Shown here: piece by piece, positions 33,394 to 42,051 of the stretch
Layout: the number at the start of each line of letters is the position of its first letter
Position numbering within the stretch: the first letter of the stretch is position 1
From: CAZAYY01 sp964489525
GTDB lineage: Bacteria > Chloroflexota > Anaerolineae > Anaerolineales > JABWBV01
NCBI GenBank assembly: GCA_964489525.1
Contig: CAZAYY010000020.1
Span: forward strand, 1-64,000
Direction: 5' to 3'
Length of the DNA: 64,000 bases
Translations under genes and position numbers: made by a program
The notes under the pieces: model-generated
The model's input: the letters and a program-made list of their open reading frames with translations, nothing else
The model's database searches: none
Told to the model about the DNA's origin: nothing

Positions 33394-33535
33394 GTGGGTT
33401 TTGTCTTGTGAAAAATGCGGTGTAAGCCAGGTCCGTTGCCCAAGTGAGGCGATGCCGGTTAAGGATGTTTGCGCGGATTATCCCTGATAGGCGGGTAAGT
33501 ATTCAAGGCGAACCGCAATAGAATCGGTGTTGATA

Positions 33536-33907
33536 ATGCCAGCCCTCCGGGCTTTGGAGGGCTGGTATGGCATTAGCTATAATCGTTACAGCCCTCCGGG
33601 CTTGAATGAGGATTTCCCTGTGGTCATGGCTTTGGCTGTGCGACCTCCACCCCGGAGGGGTGAAATGATTATAGAACCCAGGGCAGCTTAATCGCCAATG
33701 CCGTAGGCATGGCATAATAAGGCAAATCATGCCAGCCCTCCGGGCTTTGGAGGGCTGGTATGGCATTGGCTATAATCGTTACAGCCCTCCGGGCTTGAAT
33801 GAGGATTTCCCTGTGGTCATGGCATTGGCTGTGCGGCCTCCACCCGGAGGGGTGAAATGATTATAGAACCGAGGGCAGACGAATCGCCAATGCCGTAGGC
33901 ATGGCAT
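33536..33907. repeat. Tandem REP-like hairpin unit, about 193-bp period
   Basis: Two near-identical copies start at 33536 and 33729. Each has the hairpin CCAGCCCTCC/GGAGGGCTGG (33539-33548 with 33556-33565 in copy 1), then a second AGCCCTCCGGGCTT block. A CCTCCACCCCGGAGGGG hairpin and the short hairpin ATGCCGTAGGCAT end the unit. The copies differ at a few bases and by one deletion (CACCCCGG versus CACCCGG). The structure and position beside a RAYT transposase indicate REP/BIME-like elements. It is not a CRISPR array: no spacers of regular length. Confidence 0.8.
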
Positions 33908-33927
33908 TATGATGCGATTTAAAAGAT

Positions 33928-33960
33928 AAACCCTGAAGGTTTCAAAAACCTTCAGGGTTT
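33928..33960 (-). terminator. Terminator of the class V aminotransferase gene
   Basis: A perfect 15-base stem AAACCCTGAAGGTTT (33928-33942) / AAACCTTCAGGGTTT (33946-33960) has a 3-base loop CAA. Read on the minus strand it is followed by ATCTTTTAAATC. It lies right after the end of the aminotransferase gene. Confidence 0.75.
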
Positions 33961-33990
33961 TCTCAGCGGGAGGAAGGTGCCGGGCTGGGG

Positions 33991-35064
33991 TTATTGGTCC
34001 AGGTATTCATCCATGGCGAGGAGCAGCGTGTTGATGTCCGCCATATTCAATTCACCCATGTGGGCAATCCGGAAGGTGATGGGTTTGATCGTCCCATAGC
34101 CGCCGGCGATGCGCATGCCGCGCTGCTGCAAGAAAGCATTGAGCTTGCCCACGTCAAAAGACTCCGCTTTGCGAATGGTGGTAACCGTGTGCGAGCGATA
34201 GCCAGCCGGGGCAAACAGCGCCATTCCGCGTCCCTCGGCCCAGGCACAAACCCGTTCACCCATGGCTTTATAACGGGCGAAGCGGTTTTCCAGGCCTTCA
34301 GCCAGGATGCGGTCGAGCTGGCGGTCCAGGGCGTAAATCAGGCCAATGGCCGGGGTGGAGGGGGTGGAATCCTTCACGCGATGCTTTTCCATGCGGACCA
34401 GGTCAAAATACCAACCCCGGTTGGGCACCTGTTCTGCGGCCGCCAGCGCCCGGTCGGAAACCCCAGCCAGGGCTAACCCCGGCGGCAGGGCGAAAGCTTT
34501 TTGCGAGGAGGTTAACAAAAAGTCGAGGCCCCAGGCATCCATCTCGATTTTTGCACCACTTAAAGAAGAAACCGCGTCCACGCAAATCAGCGTGTCGGGG
34601 CTGACCGCGCGCACCGCTTCGGCAATTTCCTTCACCGGGTTCATCAGGCCGGTGGAAGTTTCGTTGTGCACCACCTGGATGCTGGTATAGTGGGTTTTGC
34701 GCAGCGCATCCGCCACCAACTCAGGGGTGATAGGCTGGTCCCACTCGGTTTCCAGCTTATCTACGGGTTTTCCGTTGACCACAGCCGTATCAAACCAACG
34801 GCTGGCAAAAGCGCCGTTTACACAGGCCAAAATGCGTCCATTGTCGGGGTTAAAATTGCGCACAGCCGCTTCGTGCAGGCCGGAGCCAGAGGAGGCAAAA
34901 ATCAACACGCGGGAATTTGTGTAAAACACCTGGCGCAGCCGGGCTTCGGTGCGCTGGAAAATGGCTTCAAATTCTTTGCTGCGGTGGGGAAGCATGGGTT
35001 GGGTTTGGGCGGCGGCAACTTCCGGGTCTACATCCACCGGGCCGGGGACAAACATGCGAGACAT
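33991..35064 (-). CDS. Class V aminotransferase (serine/alanine-glyoxylate type)
   Basis: The 357-residue PLP enzyme starts MSRMFVPGPVDVDPEV and has FASSGSGLHEAAVRN, the phosphate-binding region. The Schiff-base Lys lies in LLTSSQKAFALPPGLAL and the conserved FVPGPVDV opening resembles serine-pyruvate/alanine-glyoxylate aminotransferases. The motif ICVDAVSSLSGAKI holds the Asp that binds the PLP nitrogen. A plausible role is in serine or glycine/glyoxylate metabolism; the exact substrate cannot be set. The gene seems monocistronic with its own terminator. Confidence 0.88.
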   Translation of the reverse strand: MSRMFVPGPVDVDPEVAAAQTQPMLPHRSKEFEAIFQRTEARLRQVFYTNSRVLIFASSGSGLHEAAVRNFNPDNGRILACVNGAFASRWFDTAVVNGKPVDKLETEWDQPITPELVADALRKTHYTSIQVVHNETSTGLMNPVKEIAEAVRAVSPDTLICVDAVSSLSGAKIEMDAWGLDFLLTSSQKAFALPPGLALAGVSDRALAAAEQVPNRGWYFDLVRMEKHRVKDSTPSTPAIGLIYALDRQLDRILAEGLENRFARYKAMGERVCAWAEGRGMALFAPAGYRSHTVTTIRKAESFDVGKLNAFLQQRGMRIAGGYGTIKPITFRIAHMGELNMADINTLLLAMDEYLDQ

Positions 35065-35242
35065 GATGGTTTCTCCTATTTCAATATGGTCAAAAAAATA
35101 CCCTGGTGAAACTTTGGCCTTCCACTGCGCTCCAGGGGGGAGGAACCTTTTTCACCAGGTTAAAAAACATTATAAAAACCCTGAAGCTGCTCTGATTTTA
35201 CCAAATCCTTTGTGGGCCTGCAAAGCGATATAATAGCCCACG

Positions 35243-36997
35243 ATGAAAACCTCCAAAACGCTCATTTTCCTGATTCTGGTTGGCCTGGTTACCGTTGGCT
35301 GCCAGTGGGCCTATTCCCTCTTTCCTGGTTCCCCTGCGCCCACTGCCAGCCCCTCCAGCACACCGCTGCCGCCCACGGCACTTCCCTCGCGAACCCAAAC
35401 GGAAACCCCATCGTCCACCCCGACCCCCAACACAACCCCAACCCTGGTTTTGCCGCCAGCCGGCCTGACACCCACCCCGAAAGACAGCGAGTTTATCCTC
35501 CGGCTTCACCCGGACACAGGCATTTACGTGGGTGACCAGGTGAGTTTTGAAGTGATTGCGCCCGTGGCGATGGACCTGACGGATAAGTTTGCTGTGGTGA
35601 CCCTGCAAGGCGAAGCGCCCTTGCAGCTTGGAAGGGCAGGTTTTGGCCGTTATGGAATTGGAGGCCGCCGCCAGGCCACTCTGCTTTGGACCTGGGATAC
35701 CAGCGGCCTTGAACCTGGCATCTACACCCTGGAGGTATCGGTTGACCCCAATGGCCCGCGCTTTTTCCAGAAAGTCACCCTGCTTGCCCGGGATGAACTG
35801 GCGTACCCAGAACCAGAGGTCAGCTGGGCCAACCTGGAGATTGGCTGCTGTGTGCTGCACTATATTACCGGAACCGAAGCCGAACGCGACCTCGAAACCC
35901 TGGCAATTCAGGTGGAAGAACAGGCGCAGTTGGCACAAATGCGAATGGGCGTTTCTCTTGCCGAACCTGTGGACATTGTTTTTCTGCCCCGGCTGTTGGG
36001 GCATGGTGGTTTTGCCGGTGGCGAAATCCATATTTCCTATCTTGACCGCAGTCCAACCAGCAGTGATGTGATGATGATCATCCACCACGAATTGATTCAT
36101 ATTCTCGACCACCGCAGGGATATCGAATACCGGCCTTCTTTGTTTGCCGAAGGGTTGGCCACTTACCTGACCGGCGGCCATTATAAACCTGAGCCGGTTT
36201 TCGACCGGGCTGCGGCTGCCCTGCAGGCCGGGCAGTACCTGCCTTTGGAACCGCTGGCCGATGATTTTTACCCGTCCCAACACGAGCTGGGCTATCTGCA
36301 GGCGGCCGGGTTGATTGATTACATGGTCCAAACCTGGGGCTACCCGGCGTTTGACACATTTTATCGCTCGATTCCGAGGCCAGGGCAGGGGCAGACTCCA
36401 TCGGATGTGATAGACCAGGCACTGCAGGCCAACTATTCGATTTCTTTAACCGCGCTTGAAGCCGGCTACCGGGCTGAACTGGAAGCCTGGCCCGAAGCGC
36501 CTGATTTGCAGCAAGATGTTTTGCTTTCGGTAGCGGCGTTTGACACTCTGCGCCGCTACCAATCCTTGATGGATGGTTCTGCCTATTACCTGACTGCATG
36601 GCTTCCCCCCAGCAGCATCATGCGCGAACGGGGCATCCTGGCCGATTATTTGCGCCGCCCGGATTCTGCCGAACACCTGGCATTGGAACTGCTGCTGGCA
36701 CAGGCCACCCTGGCATTGAACCAGGCGCAGTACGCTGAAGCCTGGCCGTACCTGGACGCAGCCAACCGGGTGATGGACGGGCTTGAAGCGAACGACCCGG
36801 CGGCCTTTTACCTTTCGCCCCTGGCGGCGGATGCCCTGGCGTTGGTGCACGCGGCCCGGTCCAACGGCCTGGAGCCGCAGCGCCTGGAACTTTCAGGCGA
36901 GCAAGCCGTTGTTTTTGGTTGGAAGGAAGAAAGCAGGGTGATTGAACGGGCGATTTTCACCCGGCAGCCGGAAGGCTGGACGGTTTCAGCCCCCTAA
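35243..36997 (+). CDS. Probable metallopeptidase-like lipoprotein (HExxH, peptidase MA type)
   Basis: The 584-residue protein has a signal peptide ending VTVGC (Cys20), then a Pro/Thr/Ser-rich linker. A beta-rich stretch follows, and then a zinc-type motif: H282-E283-L-I-H286, with Glu303 in EGLATYL 17 residues later. This is the gluzincin layout (HExxH then E), as in peptidase MA families. It should be outside the cell. A TATAAT at 35229-35234 is only 9 bases before the ATG, so the transcript could be nearly leaderless. Its end overlaps the convergent mraY stop by 4 bases. Confidence 0.7.
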   Translation: MKTSKTLIFLILVGLVTVGCQWAYSLFPGSPAPTASPSSTPLPPTALPSRTQTETPSSTPTPNTTPTLVLPPAGLTPTPKDSEFILRLHPDTGIYVGDQVSFEVIAPVAMDLTDKFAVVTLQGEAPLQLGRAGFGRYGIGGRRQATLLWTWDTSGLEPGIYTLEVSVDPNGPRFFQKVTLLARDELAYPEPEVSWANLEIGCCVLHYITGTEAERDLETLAIQVEEQAQLAQMRMGVSLAEPVDIVFLPRLLGHGGFAGGEIHISYLDRSPTSSDVMMIIHHELIHILDHRRDIEYRPSLFAEGLATYLTGGHYKPEPVFDRAAAALQAGQYLPLEPLADDFYPSQHELGYLQAAGLIDYMVQTWGYPAFDTFYRSIPRPGQGQTPSDVIDQALQANYSISLTALEAGYRAELEAWPEAPDLQQDVLLSVAAFDTLRRYQSLMDGSAYYLTAWLPPSSIMRERGILADYLRRPDSAEHLALELLLAQATLALNQAQYAEAWPYLDAANRVMDGLEANDPAAFYLSPLAADALALVHAARSNGLEPQRLELSGEQAVVFGWKEESRVIERAIFTRQPEGWTVSAP

Positions 36998-38001
36998 ATC
37001 AGAGCCAGGGCGATGCCCACCATTCCGGAGAGAATGCTGATAAACATAAACCGGAAGACGATCTGCACCTCGGACCAGCCGAGCAGTTCGAAATGGTGGT
37101 GAATGGGGCACATTAAGAACACCCGCCGTTTTTCGCCATAGCGCCGCTGGCTGTACCAAAAATAGCCAATCTGAATCATGTCGGTAACCACTTCAAACAC
37201 AAACATCAGGCCAATCACCGGCAGAAGCAGCCATTGACCGGTCATCAGGGCGACAATGGCCAGGGTTGCACCCAGGGAAAGGGAGCCGGTGTCGCCCATG
37301 AATACCTTGGCCGGGTGGGCGTTGTACCATAAAAACCCGTAAATTGCCCCCACCATCACAAAATCAAAAATCGCCAGGTGGAACTGCCCCTGGAAGAAAG
37401 AGACAATGCCATAGCAGGCAAAGGCAACTGCCGCAATGTTGCCTGCCAGGCCATCCAGGCCATCGGTGATGTTGACCGCGTTGGAAGACGCGACGATGAC
37501 GAAAACGGCAATCGGCACATACCACAGCCCCAGGTCAAATTTTATGGGGATAGAAGGGATAGCCACGCTGCTTAGCCCCAGGGCAAAATGCAGCACAAGC
37601 GCAAAAATAACGGCCAGCACCACCTGCATGGCAAACTTGGCCCGGGCGCTGATGCCTTCTCCCCGCGCCCGGATGCCGCGGATGCCTTCCCAGTCGTCCA
37701 CTGCGCCCAGGAGTCCAAACAACACCAACCCGGCCAGCGGAACAAGAATGGAAAGCCCTTCGAAGTTGCCCTTGACAATGTTCACCAGGTATACAAGGCC
37801 AATCACAAACACCACGGAGATGATTATCATCACGCCGCCAAAGGTGGGCGTGCCTTGCTTGACCATGTGGCGCTCAGCCACAGCGCCGCGCATCCGGATG
37901 TTTTTTCCTAACCGCAGCATGTTGATCACGCGAATGATGATATCTCCCCAGATAATGGTCAGCCAACAGGCCAAAATGCCCAATGCAAATGCCTTCAGCA
38001 T
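36994..38001 (-). CDS. mraY: Phospho-N-acetylmuramoyl-pentapeptide-transferase MraY
   Basis: MraY moves phospho-MurNAc-pentapeptide onto undecaprenyl phosphate, the first membrane step of peptidoglycan synthesis. The 335-residue protein has about ten hydrophobic segments. It carries GAVDDWEGIRG (the DD pair), NITDGLDGLAGN, FMGDTGSLSLG and the PIHHHFELLGWSE motif, all required in this family. It is slightly shorter than E. coli MraY (360). The murE stop shares one base with its start. Confidence 0.96.
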   Translation of the reverse strand: MLKAFALGILACWLTIIWGDIIIRVINMLRLGKNIRMRGAVAERHMVKQGTPTFGGVMIIISVVFVIGLVYLVNIVKGNFEGLSILVPLAGLVLFGLLGAVDDWEGIRGIRARGEGISARAKFAMQVVLAVIFALVLHFALGLSSVAIPSIPIKFDLGLWYVPIAVFVIVASSNAVNITDGLDGLAGNIAAVAFACYGIVSFFQGQFHLAIFDFVMVGAIYGFLWYNAHPAKVFMGDTGSLSLGATLAIVALMTGQWLLLPVIGLMFVFEVVTDMIQIGYFWYSQRRYGEKRRVFLMCPIHHHFELLGWSEVQIVFRFMFISILSGMVGIALALI

Positions 38002-39302
38002 CAGGCTTTCCCTTCCTCTCGGTTTTTTTTGAGGCCGTTGAGGGCTTCATGGACGGCTTTAAACTCGTCCCAGGGATATTCCGTTGCGCCAAAGCACATG
38101 CTCTGTTCGTGCGCTTTGCCGGTGGTCACCACAATGTCACCGGGTTGGGCCAGTTCCTGGATCGCAAAACGAATGGCCTCAGCCCGATCGGGTTTGCGAA
38201 AGTAGGTCTGGTTCAACTTGCCGCCTTCGCTTTCGCAGCCAGCGGCAATTTCGTCCATAATTTTTTCCAGGTTTTCGGTGCGCGGGTCTTCTGCGGTGAT
38301 GACAGTGAAATCGCAGTAGCGGCCGGCGCTGGCGCCCATTGGGAAGCGTTTGCCCGGGTCGCGATCACCGGCACAGCCAAATACCACCACCAACCGGTTT
38401 GTGGCCACAACCCGCAGCAATTTGAGTACATTTTCGAGCGAGTTGGGGGTGTGGGCAAAATCCACATAGACGGTGAAAGGCTGCCCGGCATCCACCTGCT
38501 GCAGGCGTCCTGGTGGGGGAACGGCATTGGCCAGCCCGGTTCGAATGGCCTCGGGGGAGACACCCACTGCCAGGGCTGCGCTGGCCGCGGCCAGCATGTT
38601 TTGCACGTTATACTCGCCTAAAAAGCGGCTGTGGATGGTGATGTTGAGTTGGGGAATCTCAAAGGTTGTGCCTTTGGGTGTGTATTGGATGTTGGCTGCG
38701 GTTAAGTCGGCAGGCTGGGTCAGGCTGTAGGTTTTAATCGCGCCGTTTGCCAGGGGGAGCAGCAAGGGGTAGGAACGGTCGTCCAGGTTGAGGATGCTGG
38801 TTTTGGTTTTGCGAAACAGGCGAGCCTTGGCGCGCAGGTAATTTTCGTAAGTGCCGTGGTAGTCGAGGTGTTCGTTGGTGATATTGGTCACCACGCCGAC
38901 CTGGTAGTTGCTGCCCAGGACGCGATGTTGGGCCAGGCCATGGGAGGTAGATTCGAGCACCACAAAGCGCGAGCCGCGCTTACGGGCATTGCGCAGAAAG
39001 TATTGGAGTTCAAAGGGGTTGGGGGTGGTGACATGCAGCCCCAGGGGCTGGTTTTCCTGGCCATAGATGATCGCGCCGGTGGTGCTGATGAGCGAAGCAG
39101 GCAGCCCCGCCGCCCGCAGAATGGCATAGGTCATATGGGTGGTGGTGGTTTTGCCGTCTGTACCGGTAATGCCAATGACCACCAGGTCGCGGGCCGGGTA
39201 GCCATTGAGCAGCACCGCCAGCACCCCTTTAACCCAATGATAGGCGAGGATCCACCCAGGGGGGGTGATTTTTCGTAAGAAACGGAGCATGCGATGACTC
39301 AT
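38001..39302 (-). CDS. murE: MurE-like UDP-MurNAc-tripeptide synthetase, lacking the usual N-terminal domain
   Basis: MurE adds the third residue of the peptidoglycan stem peptide. The start at 39302 overlaps the murF stop by ATGA, giving 434 residues; the frame is open further upstream, inside murF. The P-loop ITGTDGKTTTTHM is only about 45 residues from the start, so the Rossmann-like N-terminal domain seen in E. coli MurE is missing. Later motifs include VYVDFAHTPNSLENVL and ITAEDPRTENLEKI. The latter takes the place of DNPR, the loop that selects diaminopimelate, and EDPR may point to another amino acid such as ornithine or lysine. Confidence 0.85.
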   Translation of the reverse strand: MSHRMLRFLRKITPPGWILAYHWVKGVLAVLLNGYPARDLVVIGITGTDGKTTTTHMTYAILRAAGLPASLISTTGAIIYGQENQPLGLHVTTPNPFELQYFLRNARKRGSRFVVLESTSHGLAQHRVLGSNYQVGVVTNITNEHLDYHGTYENYLRAKARLFRKTKTSILNLDDRSYPLLLPLANGAIKTYSLTQPADLTAANIQYTPKGTTFEIPQLNITIHSRFLGEYNVQNMLAAASAALAVGVSPEAIRTGLANAVPPPGRLQQVDAGQPFTVYVDFAHTPNSLENVLKLLRVVATNRLVVVFGCAGDRDPGKRFPMGASAGRYCDFTVITAEDPRTENLEKIMDEIAAGCESEGGKLNQTYFRKPDRAEAIRFAIQELAQPGDIVVTTGKAHEQSMCFGATEYPWDEFKAVHEALNGLKKNREEGKA

Positions 39303-40546
39303 TCGAGTGCTTTCTGTTCTGGGTAGCCGGTTGCCAGGTATTGACAGGCCGGGCATTGATGGTAGAAGGGACAGGAAACGACCCGGCAGCCCACGGTTTC
39401 ACCTTTTAAGATGAGCAAGATGCGTTCCATATGGCGCATCAGCGAGCCTTTTAGGTAGAGCAGGTCGCCTGGTTGGGCCTGGCTGCGGATGATTTCTGCC
39501 GCCTGGTGAACCGTGGGAACGGAAAACACCCGCTCTGCATCCAACCCGGCGGCAGCTGCGGCCTGGGCGGTGTGGGTGGTGAGGTTTCCCACGCAAACCA
39601 GCAGGTCAGGGGGGGTGTTTGCGGCAGCCTGGCCCACTTCCCGGTGTTTTTCAATTTCGAGTTTGCCCAGCTCGCCCATTTCGCCCAGGATGGCAATTTT
39701 TTTGCCGGTGGTCTGCAGGTGGTGCAGAAATGCCAGGCCGGCCTGGGTGGTGACGGGGTTGGCGCGCAGGGCATCGTTGATCAGCACCGTGCCCAGGGGG
39801 CCGGTTTCAATGTTCAGGCGGCCATGCAGGGGTTGAAGGGCGGCAAGCGCGGTCTGCATGGTTTCGATGGGCACACCCACCTGGTCTGCCGCTGCCACGG
39901 CGGCCATGATGTTGCTGGCGAAGTGACGCCCCAGCAGCGGGCTTTGCACGGAAAAGCGCCGGGTGGGGGTAACGGCTTCGAATGAAATGCCATCCAGCCG
40001 CACCTGGATGTTCTCGGCACGATAGGCGCATTCGGGCATTTGCCCGTACCAGACCACCCGCGCCCGGGTATGGCTGGCCATACCGCGGACGCTGGGATCG
40101 TCGTAGTGAAGGATGGCGGTTCCATCAGGGGGGAGGGCTTCGATAAGTTTGCGTTTTTCGCGGATGATGTTTTCGACCGAACCCAGGTGTTCTGCATCGG
40201 CATGGACTGCGGTGATGCCGGTGATGATGCCAATTTTGGGGCGCACCAGGTTGAGGTGAAAGCTCATTTCGTTGGGTTTATCAATGCCCATTTCAAAAAC
40301 TGCGCAGCGCTGGCCGCGCAGTTTCAGGGCGGTGATGGGCAGGTTGTAAATGGTATCCAGGTTGAGGTCGGTTGTGAGGGTGGGGGTGTGGCGGTTGAGG
40401 ATGTCGGCCAGGATATGGGTGGTGGAGGTTTTGCCATAGCTGCCGGTGATGCCAATTTGAAGCGTTTTGCGGTGAACCCCATTTAACCAAAAATTGGCCA
40501 GGCTTCGCCGTCCGGTATGGTAAACGCGTTTGAGTTTGATCATCAT
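39299..40546 (-). CDS. murF: MurF-like ligase with Cys-rich C-terminal tail
   Basis: MurF adds D-Ala-D-Ala to the UDP-MurNAc-tripeptide. The 415-residue protein has an early P-loop ITGSYGKTSTTHIL (residues 33-46), so the N-terminal substrate domain of E. coli MurF is missing, as in the adjacent MurE. It has VFEMGIDKPNEMSFHL, GIITGITAVHAD, and NDALRANP, typical for MurF. The last 30 residues hold a C-X4-C-X5-C-X2-C cluster (CRVVSCPFYHQCPAC), not usual in MurF, which might bind a metal. It is the first gene of the murF-murE-mraY operon. Confidence 0.8.
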   Translation of the reverse strand: MMIKLKRVYHTGRRSLANFWLNGVHRKTLQIGITGSYGKTSTTHILADILNRHTPTLTTDLNLDTIYNLPITALKLRGQRCAVFEMGIDKPNEMSFHLNLVRPKIGIITGITAVHADAEHLGSVENIIREKRKLIEALPPDGTAILHYDDPSVRGMASHTRARVVWYGQMPECAYRAENIQVRLDGISFEAVTPTRRFSVQSPLLGRHFASNIMAAVAAADQVGVPIETMQTALAALQPLHGRLNIETGPLGTVLINDALRANPVTTQAGLAFLHHLQTTGKKIAILGEMGELGKLEIEKHREVGQAAANTPPDLLVCVGNLTTHTAQAAAAAGLDAERVFSVPTVHQAAEIIRSQAQPGDLLYLKGSLMRHMERILLILKGETVGCRVVSCPFYHQCPACQYLATGYPEQKALE

Positions 40547-40633
40547 AGGTAGAATGGGCTGCCGGGTTGGGTGCCTGAAAGAACCGATTTCCAGGCAGAC
40601 CGCGGCAGCCCTGAGGATTATTTAAGGTTTGGG

Positions 40634-41455
40634 CTAAGGTACAATGCAGCCTGGCAGCGCCGGAATGATCTGGCACCACAGGTTTTGGGCGTCAATGTAC
40701 CACAAAACCGAGCCAGCCGCGACCACGCAGATGAAGATGGCCAGGCAGCCAATTCCTACCAGGGTAAGCGTTTTGTTGGGCTTCGATTTGGGCGCCCTGG
40801 CTTGAGAAGGGGGTGGAGGCACATAAGCCGGGCCAGCGCTGGAGGGCGGCGGGGGCACATAAGCCGGGCCAGCGCTGGAAGGCGGCGGGGGAATATAGGC
40901 CGGGCCGGTGCTGGAAGGCGGCGGGGTGGGCTGAGGGGTGTAGCTGGGGGCAGCGGCTTTGGAGAAGGAAGGCACCTCAACCAGGGGGGACTGCTCCATC
41001 TCACCGGTTTGGGGGTCCGGCAGCGGTTCATAGCCCGGGCTGGTGATGGGCTTGGGTTCTTCAACCGGGGCCGGCACCGGGGCAGCGTGTTGTTCCAGGG
41101 CGGCTTTCATGGCGGATTGGTTGATGGCCAGGGTGGCATCCGGGTCGTAGGTCGAAACCTCATACACCAGGGTGACGTTCTCGCCCAGTTGGATGATGTC
41201 CCCTGAACGCAGGGCCGTTGGCCCATACAGCCGGGCGCTGTTGACCGAGGTGCCGTTTGTGGACCCCAGATCTTCAATCGTGTATGCTCCTGTTTGCAGG
41301 CTCAGCCGGGCATGTTTGCGTGAAATTTCGGCATCGTTAATCACAATGTCGTTGCTGATATCCCGGCCAATATAAATTTCCGTTTGTGAAAGGCTGAAAG
41401 CCTTTTCTGGGGAAGGGCCGGTTCGCATAATAAGCTGGAAAGATTGGAGCGCCAT
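40634..41455 (-). CDS. FHA-domain protein with C-terminal membrane anchor
   Basis: The 273-residue protein has an N-terminal forkhead-associated domain (IYIGRDISNDIVINDAEISRK, ARLSL, STNGTSVN). FHA domains bind phosphothreonine peptides, often linked to Ser/Thr kinases. After it come a Pro-rich linker with three copies of a 12-residue unit (SAGPAYVPPPPS; 36-bp DNA repeats at about 40830-40930) and a hydrophobic segment (LVGIGCLAIFICVVAAGSVL). The linker would hold the FHA domain away from the membrane. Kinase partners are not in the window. Confidence 0.85.
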   Translation of the reverse strand: MALQSFQLIMRTGPSPEKAFSLSQTEIYIGRDISNDIVINDAEISRKHARLSLQTGAYTIEDLGSTNGTSVNSARLYGPTALRSGDIIQLGENVTLVYEVSTYDPDATLAINQSAMKAALEQHAAPVPAPVEEPKPITSPGYEPLPDPQTGEMEQSPLVEVPSFSKAAAPSYTPQPTPPPSSTGPAYIPPPPSSAGPAYVPPPPSSAGPAYVPPPPSQARAPKSKPNKTLTLVGIGCLAIFICVVAAGSVLWYIDAQNLWCQIIPALPGCIVP

Positions 41456-41622
41456 AGAATTCTCCTGTTTGCGAAAATCTTAACTGCAGGTGGGCATGAT
41501 TGCCAACCCGTTGCTATTAGTTTAATTTGTAATTGCCAACCTGTCAAACCCGTTTTTGCTTGAAGTTTAAACCTGCGTTGACTCGTTTTCCTTAAAGAGG
41601 AAGAAATCTACGGGTTCCGGGG

Positions 41623-42051
41623 TTAAAAAATCTGAACTTTTGAAAGCCTGGTGCGCAGTTCTGCAACCAGGTTGGCGGGCAAAGGATTATCTTTGATCAT
41701 CAGAATTTCGAGCTTTTTCAACTTGACCAGCGCATCGAGCGGCAGGCTCTTGAGCAGGTTGGTTTTCAGATAAAGCTCACGGAGGTTTTTAAGTTTTGCA
41801 ATTTCTGCGGGGATTTCTGTGAGTAGGTTTGATTGTAAATGCAGTTCTTCCAGGTGGGTTAACCCAAAAAGGGCAGGCGAAAGCTGGCGAACCTGGTTTG
41901 TGCTCAGGTTCAGGTGATAGAGGTTGGGTAAGCGCGAAACTTCACCCGGAATTTCGGTTAAGTTCTGGCTGCTCAGGTTCAGCCGGTGGACTTTGGCGGG
42001 TTCCTTCAGAGCATCTTGCAGGCTTTTATAGGTTTTTTCTTCAGGTCCCAT
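41623..42051 (-). CDS. Leucine-rich repeat protein
   Basis: The protein of about 142 residues consists mostly of LRR units of the form LxxLxLxxNxLxxIPxxI: LNLSSQNLTEIPGEVSRL, LHLQSNLLTEIPAEIAKL, LYLKTNLLKSLPLDALVKL. Such domains bind proteins; no enzyme is seen and no signal peptide. The start at 42051 overlaps lipB by 11 bases. An upstream in-frame start at 42078 is possible. Its function is unknown. Confidence 0.7.
   Translation of the reverse strand: MGPEEKTYKSLQDALKEPAKVHRLNLSSQNLTEIPGEVSRLPNLYHLNLSTNQVRQLSPALFGLTHLEELHLQSNLLTEIPAEIAKLKNLRELYLKTNLLKSLPLDALVKLKKLEILMIKDNPLPANLVAELRTRLSKVQIF

Noticed and set aside
33536..33907. Possible CRISPR array in the repeat-rich stretch
   Set aside because: There are two long copies with hairpins and no regular repeat-spacer pattern, and no cas genes are in the window.
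39299..40546. MurT of a GatD/MurT pair, because of the cysteine cluster
   Set aside because: MurT has its zinc cysteines in the middle and a DUF1727 C-terminus. Here they are at the very end, the MurF motifs are present and no gatD is adjacent.
40820..40930. Pro-rich repeats as a sequencing artefact
   Set aside because: The 36-base units keep the frame, and the linker between the FHA domain and membrane anchor is plausible.
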